A stretch of 64,000 nt of DNA from Hyperoplus lanceolatus. Its lineage: Eukaryota > Chordata > Actinopteri > Uranoscopiformes > Ammodytidae. Positions 45,179 to 55,687 of this stretch are shown here, in pieces. The DNA is taken from assembly GCA_026929865.2 (NCBI GenBank), contig CM049397.1, positions 1,116,001-1,180,000 on the forward strand. The letters are read 5' to 3'. The notes below the pieces were generated by a model. It saw only the letters and a list, made by a program, of their open reading frames with translations. It ran no database searches and was not told where the DNA came from. A program made the translations under genes and the position numbers. Position 1 is the stretch's first letter. Each line of letters starts with the position of its first letter.

Positions 45179-45281
45179 AGGTGGAGTCTGTGATTTTGGA
45201 GAAAGTTTGTTGTCAATACATTTTTGTCAAATTCAGTGTATCACCTCAAATCTCCCTCCCCTGAAACTGCATAGTGCACCT
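45179..45281. mobile_element. Short TTAA-type MITE
   Basis: AGGTGGAGTCTGTGAT and, in complement, AGGTGCACTATGCAG form the ends. TTAA flanks both (45175-45178, 45282-45285). 103 bp, non-coding. Confidence 0.55.
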
Positions 45282-45319
45282 TTAACATAAGAAGCTGACA
45301 TGTCAACTTGCATGATACA

Positions 45320-45709
45320 TGTAGGGGCCAACATTGTTTATTTTGAAAAGTTACAAATACTTCCGTTTTGATTGACACATGTGGGTGTGGGTGTGGTTTA
45401 TATACCGGGGCACTTGTGGCGGGCGGGGGTTAGGATACAAAGGGGGTTAGTGGCGCACCTGTTTTATTTTCTGTTTACCGTCAACTTATCGTCAACAACG
45501 TCAAATAACCATCAATTACAGCAGTTTATATTTTATTTGTTTATTTTCAACACCATCTACATGTTCTCATTCATCCGTTGTAATTCTGCCTTTCATTCAT
45601 TAAACTCTTAAACTATACCCATCACCGGAGTTGGAGATTTGTTTGGACGCGTAACTGCCTGGAGCCCATTAAGCCTCTTAGCGGCCTTTATTGGAGAGCA
45701 GTCGCTACA
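45320..45709 (+). repeat. BEL/Pao 5' LTR
   Basis: TGTAG...CTACA with a TATA-like GGTTTATATACC near 45396. It differs from the 3' LTR at four sites: 45358, 45432, 45441 and 45446 (approximate). Confidence 0.95.
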
Positions 45710-45856
45710 ATTAGTAAACAGAAAACTCAATCCAAAAATACCACGGCATGGACGGGATTCAACGTTGCTCTTACCGCTTGGATCTCGATGTTTTGGACTG
45801 AACAAACTATGCAACATTGGACTCTTTTCCACGGACGCCTTGGATCAGAGACACAC

Positions 45857-47481
45857 GGTAACACTTTACAATAAGGTACACAAAATTGTAGTAGCTACTA
45901 CATACCTACTACATAGTTTTTTTTTTTTTGCGCTACCTATGTGTTAGGTAGCACAAAAAAAAACCCTATGTGTTACCTACTACATAGTTTTTTTTTTTTT
46001 GCGCTACCTATGTGTTAGGTAGCACAAAAAAAAAAAACCCTATGTGTTACCTACTACATAGTTTTTTTTTTTTGCGCTACCTATGTGTTAGGTAGCACAA
46101 AAAAAAAAAAACCCTATGTGTTAGGTAGCACATAGGGTTTTTTTTTTTGTGCTACCTATGTGTTAGGTAGCACAAAAAAAAAACCCTATGTGTTACCTAC
46201 TACATAGTTTTTTTTTTTGCGCTACCTATGTGTTAGGTAGCACAAAAAAAAAAACCCTATGTGTTACCTACTACATAGTTTTTTTTTTTTTGCGCTACCT
46301 ATGTGTTAGGTAGCACAAAAAAAAACCCCTATGTGTTACCTACTACAGGTTTTTTTTTTTTTGCGCTACCTATGTGTTAGGTAGCACACCTACTATTTTT
46401 TTGCGCTACCTATGTGTTAGGTAGCACAAAAAAAAACCCCTATGTGGTACCTACTACATAGTTTTTTTTTGCGCTACCTATGTGTTAGGTAGCGCAAAAA
46501 AAAAAAACCCTATGTGTTACCTACTACATAGTTTTTTTTTTGCTACCTATGTGTTAGGTAGAAAAAAAAAAGTGTTACCTACACATAGTTTTTTTTTTTG
46601 CGCTACCTATGTGTTAGGTAGCGCAAAAAAAAAAAACCCTATGTGTTACCTACTACATAGTTTTTTTTTTTGCGCTACCTAATGTGTGGTAGCACAAAAA
46701 AACATAGTGTTACCTACTATATAGGTTTTTTTTTTGTGCTACCTAACACATAGGTAGCGCAAAAAAAAAAAACTATGTAGTAGGTAACACATAGGGTTTT
46801 TTTTTTGTGCTACCTAACACATAGGTAGCGCAAAAAAAAAAAAAATATATAGTAGGTAACACATAGGGTTTTTTTTTTGCTACCCTAACACATAGGTAGC
46901 ACAAAAAAAAAACCCCTATGTGCTACCTAACACATAGGGTTTTTTTTTTGTGCTACCTAACACATAGGTAGCGCAAAAAAAAAACAACTATGTAGTAGGT
47001 AACACATAGGTTTTTTTTTTTGTGCTACCTAACACATAGGTAGCGCAAAAAAAAAAAACTATGTAGTAGGTAACACATAGGGTTTTTTTTTTTTGTGCTA
47101 ACTAACACATAGGTAGCGCAAAAAAAAAAAACTATGTAGTAGGTAACACATAGGGGTTTTTTTTTGTGCTACCTAACACATAGGTAGCACAAAAAAAAAC
47201 CCTATGTGCTACCTAACACATAGGGTTTTTTTTTTTTTGTGCTACCTAACACATAGGTAGCGCAAAAAAAAAAAAGTATGTAGTAGGTAACACATAGGGT
47301 TTTTTTTTTTGTGCTACCTAACCCATAGGTAGCACAAAAAAAAAACCCCTATGTGCTACCTAACACATAGGGGTTTTTTTTTTGTGCTACCTAACACATA
47401 GGTAGCGCAAAAAAAAAAAAACTATGTAGTAGGTATGTAGTAGCTACTACAATTTTGTGTACCTTATTGTAAAGTGTTACC
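45857..47481. mobile_element. Foldback element made of about 22 hairpin units, inserted in the BEL/Pao leader
   Basis: The outer ends are perfect inverted repeats for over 60 bases (GGTAACACTTTACAATAAGG and onward, complement at 47420-47481). An 8-bp duplication with one mismatch flanks it: AGACACAC (45849-45856) and AGACACGC (47482-47489). The interior is an array of units of about 72 bp, each a stem GCTACCTATGTGTTAGGTAGC bounded by T(9-13) on one side and A(9-13) on the other, joined by CCCTATGTGTTACCTACTACATAG. Units point one way until about 46700 and the opposite way afterwards, so the whole 1.6 kb is a palindrome of palindromes. No coding potential. It is unlike BEL/Pao leaders, and the duplication supports a later insertion, with hAT-like TSD length. 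Confidence 0.85.
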
Positions 47482-47839
47482 AGACACGCAATTGACAGCA
47501 AGCAGCGGTGTTACGCGCGAGTGACAGCAGTGCATCACAGCCATCAGAAACGGTATGTTTGTTGATCCTTCTGTGTATTTGTTTGAAGTTGAACACAGTT
47601 TGGAAGGCTGCCGTTTTGTCCATTGGGGACTGTTTGTTTTGGCTTGTGTTGCGCGTGCTTGGTTCTCGCGATCGGCAATTGTTTGGGCTGATTTGACCGC
47701 GTGGTGGGCTGAGGCCGCCGCTGTGCTGTGCTGTGCTGTTGTGTTGAAATCGCATTGTGGCTGAATCAATGTCATTGCGGATTGCATTGTGTCTGTTGCT
47801 CTGTGCTTTGATGAATTGTGAAAATTTAAAGTTTGCATA

Positions 47840-50800
47840 ATGAGTGACGCAAATGAAATGGAAAATATGGAGAAGAGAACGGTCAAGCTTACAGCCAAAG
47901 CGCTGGCTTGCAAAATGGAAACTCTTCAAAAGAAACGTCAATCTAATGTGACAAAAATGAAAGAGCTCTCACTTGAAATGAAAGGGCTCATGAAATGTGA
48001 TGAAAATGCAAAGAAAGTGCAATTCAAACTGGATGAACTCATACAACTGCATGAAAATGCAAATGCAACACATGAGTCAGTGATTGTTTTACTTCCCAAA
48101 GAGGAAAAGGTAACGCAAAATGAATGGTTTGGACGCATAATAAAACACAACACAGACTTCACTGATGATGTCCAAACATGGCTCTCTGAGATTGAAGGAC
48201 CCTGTCAGCAAGCAAGAAATGTGACTACAGATGTGTTAACTGCACAATCAGTCATCTTTCCCATTCCAACTGTAGAGGAGGCACCTGTTGAATTAAAGGG
48301 AAATATACCACACTCTGATGTTCAACCTGCCATTCCTTCCCAACAGAATAAAGCAATATCTGACATGCAGGATGAAATAAATCCAAGTGACAGTGTGTCA
48401 AATATTACAAACAGGAGTCACAAATCACATTCTTCATGCTCAAGATTGTCCACCACCTCATCTGCATGCATCAAGGCTGAGGCTGAAATGGCTGCTCTTA
48501 TTGTGCAACAACAAATGCTTAAAGATAAACATGCCATAGAAGCACAGGAAGAGCAGCTAAGGAGGAAAAAAGAGCAACTGGAACTGGATGGAAACCTTGC
48601 TGCTACAATGGCAAAAATGAAAATTCTCAGAGCCTCAAGTAGATCTGGTGTGCGTAGCCACAGATCAAGAGCGTCAGTTGGTATGAACTCATATATGGTG
48701 AAGAAACAACATGAAAATAGAACACAAATGATTGCCACTGCTGACGGAGACATTACTCAAACCCAATCTCTCCCCACAGTGCCAGTGACAGTACAGTCAA
48801 ATACATTGACTATGGATGCACATGTTACAGTACCAACAACATTGTCTGCTCCAAACAATGGTGAACAGAGCAATATGATTCATATCATGGAAAAGCAAAA
48901 TGACATCACTGCATTAATGGTCCAACAACAGTCTCTCTCTTTAATGCCCAAGAAAGAGATTCGTCGTTTTGATGGTGACCCACTTCAATTTCAAACATTC
49001 ATAAAATCCTTTGAACACAACATTGAAAGCAAGAACCCAAACCCCAGAGATTGTCTTTATTATCTCGAACAGTATACAGAAGCACAACCTAGAGAAATGG
49101 TGAGGAGCTGCCTTCATATGACAGCAGAAAGAGGATTCAGGAAGGCAAAGTCCTTACTGCAGGAGCACTTTGGCAACGAGCATAAAATCGCTACAGCCTA
49201 CATGGAGAAGGCTCTTTCATGGTCGTCAATAAAACCAGATGACACAAAAACATTACAAGCATACACTCTGTTTCTAAGAGGATGTTGCAATGCCATGGAA
49301 GATGTCAACAACATGCAGGAGCTCAACATGTCTGCTAATCTGCTAATTATCATAAAGAAGCTGCCATATCGACTGAGGGATAAATGGAGATCTGTGGCAT
49401 GTGATTTTCAGGAAAGGTACAAACAAAGAGCTACCTTCAGGGATCTGGTTAATTACCTGGAAAAACAAGTGAGGATTGCAACTGATCCAGTGTTTGGAGA
49501 CATCAGAGACACTCCAACACCAAGCAAGGATGGAAGGAGTTTTATGTCAAAACCACAGCATCCAAGAATCAAAGGAAGTACATTTGCTACCACTGTGACA
49601 GTTGCACATGAGAAACATGGAAATGGACCTAGGAAAATGGAGAGTTGGCCGGCTGTAAAAAGGTGTATGTTCTGTGGAGGTGGACATGCTTTGGAGGTGT
49701 GTTTCCTATTGGAAAAGAAAGCACATCATGAGAAAATCACTTTCTTAAAAGAAAATGGAGCCTGCTTTGGTTGTCTGCAGAAGGGACACATGAGTAAGGA
49801 CTGCAGGAAGCGACTCAGCTGCAACATATGCAATTTGAAGCATCCTCGGATGCTGCATATCCACCAAAGAAGGAACGAAATGGACAAACATCAATCTCCA
49901 ACAAAAGAAGAAGCCGACATCGGAGCCATAGCCTCGGTACAGACAAGTGGTCTTACTGGGGCCGGTGAAGACAACTGCAAACTCTCAATAGTGCCTGTGA
50001 AAGTAAAGGCAAAGAAGGGGAACACAACAGTGCATACATATGCATTTCTTGACCCGGGAAGCACTGCGTCATTTTGCACATTGGGGCTAATGACTAAACT
50101 CAATCTCCAGGGAAGAAAATCAAATATTCTTCTGAGAACAATGGGTCAAAGGAAGGTCGTGGAAACCAGTATTGTTTCAGGCCTAGAGGTAACAGGACTG
50201 AATGGCACTGAGTTCTGTGATCTCCCATGTGTGTACACACAGAAGACAATGCCTGTGCACAAAGGAAACATCCCACATCAAAATGACATCAAACAGTGGT
50301 CTCATTTGAAGAATATTCACTTACCTGAACTGGACTGTGAGATTGAGTTGCTGATTGGCTCTGATGTACCAAAGGCTCTTGAACCACTTCAAGTCATTAG
50401 AAGTGTGGGAGATGGACCGTATGCCGTTAAGACATTGCTCAGCTGGACAGTTAATGGACCTCTGGGAGGAAAAGATGATTATGCTCAGGAGCAGTCAGAC
50501 ATCAGTGTTAACAGGATATCAGTTGTTACACTTGATGAGCAGTGGGAGCAGCAGCACAAGATTGACTTTCCTGAGTGTGTCAAAGATGACCAAGAACCTT
50601 CAAAAGAAGATCAGCAGTTCTTGGAGTTGGTTTCAGCATCTGCAAAGCTGGTAAATGGACATTACTGCTTTGGCTTACCATTGAAGGACAGGAAAATCTG
50701 CTTGCCTGACAATAACAACTGCGCTGAACAGAGGACACTAAACTTAAAAAGGCATTTCCAGAGAGATCCATGCTATCACTTGGAGTACAGCAACTTCATG

Positions 50801-53800
50801 TCTGACATGATATCCAAGGGTTATGCAGAGAAAGTACCAGAAGGGATCTTGGAACTTAGTGATGGCAGAAAATGGTATCTACCACACCATGGAGTTTTGC
50901 ATCCACAAAAGAAAAAACTTCGAGTAGTCTTCGACTGTGGAGCTATATATCGGGGAGTTTCACTGAACTCTCAGCTCTTACAGGGGCCAGACCTCAACAG
51001 CACCTTGATTGGAGTCATAGCTAGATTCCGTAAAGAACCTGTTGTCATTGCTGCGGATATCGAAGCGATGTTCCTCCAAGTGCAAGTACCAAAGGAAGAT
51101 CGGGACCTGCTACGGTTTGTCTGGTGGCCTGATGGAGATTACAGTCAGAACATGGTGGAATACAGAATGACGGTGCATTTATTTGGAGCAACATCATCTC
51201 CAAGTTGTGCAAATTTTGCCCTGAGGAAATGTGCTGAAGACAACACTGGCCAGTTCAGCCCACAAACTATCAACACCATCTTGAACAACTTTTATGTGGA
51301 TGACTGCCTCGCTTCAGCAGCTTCAGAAGAGGACGCAATAGCTCTTTATCACGAGTTAAGAGCCATTTGCTCCAAGGGAGGCTTTGTACTCACCAAGTGG
51401 ATAAGCAATAGTCGTCATGTATTGGCTGCCATACCTGAAACGGAAAGAGCAAAAGAAATGAAGGATCTGGATTTGGACCATGACAAATTACCTGTGGAGA
51501 GGATGTTAGGTGTACAATGGTGTGTTCAGTCTGACGTCTTCAAGTTCAAAATCATCCTCAAAAACAGACCACTGACAAGACGAGGGATTTTGTCGACTGT
51601 CAGCTCTGTATATGATCCCCTTGGAATGTTGGCACCAGTAGTTCTGACTGCAAAAAGGATCCTACAGGAATTGTGTCGGGAAAAGACTGGTTGGGATGAT
51701 GTGATACCAGACTCTTTTGTGCAGGAATGGATGAGCTGGATTCAGGAACTCCATAACTTGGAAGACTTTAAAGTCAATAGATGCTTCAAACCTACAAACT
51801 TCGGAACGGTAACATCTGCCCAGCTACACCATTTTGCTGATGCATGTCAGGATGGTTATGGAACTGTGAGTTATTTGTTACTGCATGACAATCATGGCCA
51901 AACACATTGTGCATTTGTGATGGGAAAGGCCAGAGTGGCTCCTTTGAAGCCAGTCACTATCCCTCGCATGGAGTTGACTGCTGCTACCATGGCAGGCAGA
52001 ATGGACACAATATTGAGGAAAGAGCTGCAGATGGAACTAGCAGACTCTACATTTTGGACTGATAGCACCTCTGTGCTCAAGTACATAAAGAACAGGACCA
52101 CACGATTTCGAACATTCGTGGCTAACAGAGTGACTGACATTGCCAAAGCCTCAGATGAACATCAGTGGAGGTATGTCAACACAAATGACAATCCCGCAGA
52201 CATGGCTTCCAGAGGTGTGAAAGTTAAAGCTTTCCTAAAGAAGGAAATGTGGGTGTACGGACCTCCGTTTCTTCTTGGTCCTCAGGAAGAGTGGCCTCAG
52301 AACCCTGATGGATTGGATGCAATTTCACCAAAGGACTCTGAAGTCAAGAGCATAACCGTAAATGCCGCTCAAATAACACTTGAAGTAGTGGATCCAACAA
52401 CCAACTTCATCCATTACTTCTCATCCTGGAATCAGTTGAAAAGGACAGTAGCATGGATGCTCAGAATTAAAGGACTGCTTCTGCACCGAATCAGGAAGAG
52501 GAAAACGGCAAGTGGGGTTCTCTCTTTGCAAGGAAATCTTGACACTCAGGAAATCCGTCTCACAATCAGTGAACTGGAGAATGCAGAGATTGAGGTTATC
52601 CGCTTCTGCCGAAAGAAGAGATTTGGAGATGAAATCTCGAATCTCAAGAAAGGAATGAATGTTAAAAAGACAAGCCACATTCATGAACTCAACCCCATTC
52701 TGGACAAAGATGTGTTAAGAGTTGGTGGTCGCCTAATCAGAGCAGCAATGCCAGAAGAAATTAAACATCCTGTAATTCTGGCCAAAGACTTTCACATTGC
52801 TGACCTCATTCTACGACATATTCATGGAGAGGTAGGACATGGTGGTCGCAACCATATGCTATCCAGACTGCGTCAGAAGTATTGGATTCCTGGTGCCACA
52901 GTATTAATCAGAAAAATCCTGTCTAAATGTGTTGTCTGTCGGCGTATAAATGCTACTCCTGGACAACAGCAGATGGCTGATCTACCCCTGGATAGAGTCT
53001 CTCCAGATGACCCACCATTCACAAACGTTGGAGTCGATTACTTTGGACCCTTTGGAGTGAAGCGTGCCAGAAGTGTTGTGAAGCGATACGGTGTTATTTT
53101 CATCTGTTGGGCTACAAGAGCAATTCACCTTGAAATGGCCTCATCGCTGGACACAGACTCTTTCATCCATGCCCTTCGGCGCTTCATAGCCAGACGAGGC
53201 CAAGTAAAAGAACTACAATCAGATAATGGAACCAATTTTGTGGGAGCACAGCGCGAGTTGAAGGAAGCTATTGAAGGATGGAATCAAGGTCAGATCCATA
53301 ACACACTGCTTCAAAAGGGAATAAACTGGATATTCAATCCCCCTGCTGGCTCACACCATGGAGGTGTGTGGGAAAGACTAATCAGATCAGTGCGGAAGGT
53401 TCTCAACTCAACACTAAATGTGCAAAGTCTGGATGAGGAGGGACTTCATACAGTCTTATGTGAAGCCGAAGCTATCCTCAACAGTCATCCAATCACGAAG
53501 GCTTCTACAGATCCCAACGACCTTGAAGCACTCACACCAAATCACCTTCTGCTTCTCAAAACTGTGCCATCACTGTCCCCAGGACAGTTTCAGAAGGAAG
53601 ACCTATATGCTCGCCGCAGGTGGAGGCAAGTTCAATATATGGCTGATTTATTTTGGAAAAGGTGGATTAAGGAATATCTTCCCCAACTACAAGAACAACA
53701 GAAATGGTCCAACATAAGACGCAACTTCACCCCAGGAGATATCGTCGTCATTGTGGATGATTCAGCACCTCGCAACTCCTGGTTGACTGGAAGGATTGTG

Positions 53801-53917
53801 GAGACCATGATGGACAAAAAGGGACTTGTACGTCAGCTTCGGATCAAGTCCAAGACCGGATTTCTGACCAGGCCCATCAACAAAGTCTGCCTACTACTGG
53901 AGGCAGAGGATCATTGA
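47840..53917 (+). CDS. BEL/Pao gag-pol polyprotein, 2025 codons
   Basis: A single uninterrupted frame. Residues about 185-245 are a charged, coiled-coil-like gag segment. About 371-530 is the DUF1759-type gag (RRFDGDPLQFQTFIKSFEHN). CCHC-like knuckles follow at 609-665 (CMFCGGGH, CFGCLQKGHMSKDC). The aspartic protease is near 733 (FLDPGSTASFC). RT spans about 1020-1250, with VFDCGA, AADIEAMFLQV and the catalytic YVDD near 1152. The Pao-type RNase H lies at about 1330-1480 (HHFADACQDG, RMELTAAT, FWTDSTSV). Integrase has an H2C2 zinc motif near 1660-1695 (HGEVGH, CVVC) and a DDE core near 1729-1845 (GVDYFGPF, QSDNGTNF, GGVWERLIRS). A DUF5641-like tail runs about 1905-2020. All main catalytic motifs are present, so the protein may be functional. 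The start is the first ATG of the frame. Confidence 0.95.
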   Translation: MSDANEMENMEKRTVKLTAKALACKMETLQKKRQSNVTKMKELSLEMKGLMKCDENAKKVQFKLDELIQLHENANATHESVIVLLPKEEKVTQNEWFGRIIKHNTDFTDDVQTWLSEIEGPCQQARNVTTDVLTAQSVIFPIPTVEEAPVELKGNIPHSDVQPAIPSQQNKAISDMQDEINPSDSVSNITNRSHKSHSSCSRLSTTSSACIKAEAEMAALIVQQQMLKDKHAIEAQEEQLRRKKEQLELDGNLAATMAKMKILRASSRSGVRSHRSRASVGMNSYMVKKQHENRTQMIATADGDITQTQSLPTVPVTVQSNTLTMDAHVTVPTTLSAPNNGEQSNMIHIMEKQNDITALMVQQQSLSLMPKKEIRRFDGDPLQFQTFIKSFEHNIESKNPNPRDCLYYLEQYTEAQPREMVRSCLHMTAERGFRKAKSLLQEHFGNEHKIATAYMEKALSWSSIKPDDTKTLQAYTLFLRGCCNAMEDVNNMQELNMSANLLIIIKKLPYRLRDKWRSVACDFQERYKQRATFRDLVNYLEKQVRIATDPVFGDIRDTPTPSKDGRSFMSKPQHPRIKGSTFATTVTVAHEKHGNGPRKMESWPAVKRCMFCGGGHALEVCFLLEKKAHHEKITFLKENGACFGCLQKGHMSKDCRKRLSCNICNLKHPRMLHIHQRRNEMDKHQSPTKEEADIGAIASVQTSGLTGAGEDNCKLSIVPVKVKAKKGNTTVHTYAFLDPGSTASFCTLGLMTKLNLQGRKSNILLRTMGQRKVVETSIVSGLEVTGLNGTEFCDLPCVYTQKTMPVHKGNIPHQNDIKQWSHLKNIHLPELDCEIELLIGSDVPKALEPLQVIRSVGDGPYAVKTLLSWTVNGPLGGKDDYAQEQSDISVNRISVVTLDEQWEQQHKIDFPECVKDDQEPSKEDQQFLELVSASAKLVNGHYCFGLPLKDRKICLPDNNNCAEQRTLNLKRHFQRDPCYHLEYSNFMSDMISKGYAEKVPEGILELSDGRKWYLPHHGVLHPQKKKLRVVFDCGAIYRGVSLNSQLLQGPDLNSTLIGVIARFRKEPVVIAADIEAMFLQVQVPKEDRDLLRFVWWPDGDYSQNMVEYRMTVHLFGATSSPSCANFALRKCAEDNTGQFSPQTINTILNNFYVDDCLASAASEEDAIALYHELRAICSKGGFVLTKWISNSRHVLAAIPETERAKEMKDLDLDHDKLPVERMLGVQWCVQSDVFKFKIILKNRPLTRRGILSTVSSVYDPLGMLAPVVLTAKRILQELCREKTGWDDVIPDSFVQEWMSWIQELHNLEDFKVNRCFKPTNFGTVTSAQLHHFADACQDGYGTVSYLLLHDNHGQTHCAFVMGKARVAPLKPVTIPRMELTAATMAGRMDTILRKELQMELADSTFWTDSTSVLKYIKNRTTRFRTFVANRVTDIAKASDEHQWRYVNTNDNPADMASRGVKVKAFLKKEMWVYGPPFLLGPQEEWPQNPDGLDAISPKDSEVKSITVNAAQITLEVVDPTTNFIHYFSSWNQLKRTVAWMLRIKGLLLHRIRKRKTASGVLSLQGNLDTQEIRLTISELENAEIEVIRFCRKKRFGDEISNLKKGMNVKKTSHIHELNPILDKDVLRVGGRLIRAAMPEEIKHPVILAKDFHIADLILRHIHGEVGHGGRNHMLSRLRQKYWIPGATVLIRKILSKCVVCRRINATPGQQQMADLPLDRVSPDDPPFTNVGVDYFGPFGVKRARSVVKRYGVIFICWATRAIHLEMASSLDTDSFIHALRRFIARRGQVKELQSDNGTNFVGAQRELKEAIEGWNQGQIHNTLLQKGINWIFNPPAGSHHGGVWERLIRSVRKVLNSTLNVQSLDEEGLHTVLCEAEAILNSHPITKASTDPNDLEALTPNHLLLLKTVPSLSPGQFQKEDLYARRRWRQVQYMADLFWKRWIKEYLPQLQEQQKWSNIRRNFTPGDIVVIVDDSAPRNSWLTGRIVETMMDKKGLVRQLRIKSKTGFLTRPINKVCLLLEAEDH

Positions 53918-54102
53918 CTGACCCAAACAAACTTTTGACCTCTTGACTTTGTTCCTGGAGACATGACTTTGACTAATCACTCTTTCTTTGGATTACAAAT
54001 AATGAAGAAAGAAGATCAGGAAAATATATTTACTGTGTTGATTGTCATGTCAAATGTGTAATTATTATTTGAATTTGAAACATAATAATTAGGGGCCGGA
54101 AT

Positions 54103-54492
54103 TGTAGGGGCCAACATTGTTTATTTTGAAAAGTTACAAACACTTCCGTTTTGATTGACACATGTGGGTGTGGGTGTGGTTTATATACCGGGGCACTTGT
54201 GGCGGGCGGGGGTTTGGATACAGAGGGGATTAGTGGCGCACCTGTTTTATTTTCTGTTTACCGTCAACTTATCGTCAACAACGTCAAATAACCATCAATT
54301 ACAGCAGTTTATATTTTATTTGTTTATTTTCAACACCATCTACATGTTCTCATTCATCCGTTGTAATTCTGCCTTTCATTCATTAAACTCTTAAACTATA
54401 CCCATCACCGGAGTTGGAGATTTGTTTGGACGCGTAACTGCCTGGAGCCCATTAAGCCTCTTAGCGGCCTTTATTGGAGAGCAGTCGCTACA
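54103..54492 (+). repeat. BEL/Pao 3' LTR
   Basis: Same length as the 5' LTR, aligned without gaps at an offset of 8783 bases. It is followed by the ATACA duplication. Confidence 0.95.
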
Positions 54493-54497
54493 ATACA

Positions 54498-54985
54498 TGT
54501 TTAACTATAAAGTAAGCACTACTGGAGGGAAAGAATAGTTTTTTAAAACCTTATTTATTTACTTGAAAATAATTGTTTTGTATTTTGTTTTGGATGCATT
54601 CCCTGTCTGAGATTGGTGCTTTGCTGAGAGTGGTGCCTGCAGCCAGACCATTATGGTAAAATCAGGTTAATTACTTCTTGAACAGCTTTTAAACCACTAA
54701 AGCTCTCATGAGGAGCCGCTTATGTGAAACAGTATCATCTTTTCACTGACGGTCATAAAAGACTTGTGACAGCAAACAAGAGCTGTACTACAAAGCAAAC
54801 TCAACATAACCTGGCTCTCTTTGCCTGAGCGGGCTCAACATAACACGAACATTTGTTAACCTGGGGTGTCTGCTTCAGGCTTTGTGCGCGTCTCCTTGTA
54901 ACGTTTGACGCGTCATTTGAGTGTGTTTCCACACAAAATGGACTGATCAAAACAGACTGAAAAAAACAAAACGTGTGCCGCTTAC
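54498..54985. other. Flank of the BEL/Pao element, nothing recognised
   Basis: No ORF or repeat terminus could be supported between the target duplication and the next MITE. Confidence 0.3.
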
Positions 54986-54989
54986 TTAA

Positions 54990-55283
54990 AGGAATACTTC
55001 ACCCATACGGAACCGGCGTTCTATCATTATAAAATAACTATTATAATATAATGATAATATAATCTTCCCTCAGTCTTCCCTTGGCCCAGCTGTCCTGTTA
55101 ATCCTAACCCTTACTGTGATGTCACAAGAAGGAAACTGTAGGGTTAGACAGTGAGACCATAAAACACTCTTTCTGCCTTTTCTCAGGCTAAGATGATCCG
55201 ATTTAATATTTTTTTGCACATTTATACTAAACAGGATCTCCGAGTTTAATACACCTTCATATTCCAACCGGTGAAGTAGGCCT
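54990..55283. mobile_element. TTAA-type MITE
   Basis: AGGAATACTTCACC at the left and, in complement, AGGCCTACTTCACC at the right form 14-bp inverted ends. TTAA flanks both (54986-54989, 55284-55287). Non-coding. Confidence 0.72.
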
Positions 55284-55687
55284 TTAAGGAAGAGTTTGTC
55301 AGTCTAAAGAATCACAGAACAGCAGAAAACAGAGAGCTGAGAGCAAAACTGTTCTAAATAAGGAGAGAGTGGAATACTGTCAGAAAATTACTAAATTGAT
55401 ACATTTTTTAAACAAATCGTTCTCTCAGTGTGTAACGTGACATTGTAAAACAATTGAACGTTAAACCTGACTCAGCAGATTTAAACACTACATCATTTAA
55501 TCAATTTAAATGCTAGGCTATATAATACTAGGCTACATAGTCTATACCCTCTTGTAGCTACTTTAACATCACATTACTATCATTAAACTAATTATTGTTC
55601 TTTATAATATAATATGTAGCTTACTATCCCATTGTCAATGCATTAATCACAACAGTTCAGGTACATTTTTGCCTCATGTTTCACATT

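Larger units (their letters stand above)
45320..54492 (+). mobile_element. Apparently intact BEL/Pao LTR retrotransposon
   Basis: Two 390-bp direct LTRs (45320-45709, 54103-54492) begin TGTAG and end CTACA. The 5-bp duplication ATACA flanks the element (45315-45319, 54493-54497). The LTRs differ at 4 positions with no indels (about 1%), so the insertion is recent. A single open gag-pol frame of 2025 codons fills 47840-53917. A 1.6-kb foldback element occupies the leader. A purine-rich AGGGGCCGGAAT precedes the 3' LTR. No tRNA primer site was recognisable next to the 5' LTR. There is no env. Confidence 0.95.

Noticed and set aside
45710-45860. tRNA primer binding site after the BEL/Pao 5' LTR
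   Set aside because: No stretch beginning TGG with convincing complementarity to a tRNA 3' end lies immediately next to the LTR.
46482-46682. ORF inside the foldback array
   Set aside because: It is a translation of the hairpin units and homopolymers, with no independent coding signal.
45857-47481. Regularly spaced repeats suggesting a CRISPR array
   Set aside because: Units reverse orientation mid-array, have homopolymer flanks and no unique spacers, and the context is a eukaryotic retrotransposon.
48418-48753. Antisense ORF in the BEL/Pao gag
   Set aside because: A shadow of the sense gag-pol frame with low-complexity Ser/Cys/Phe composition.
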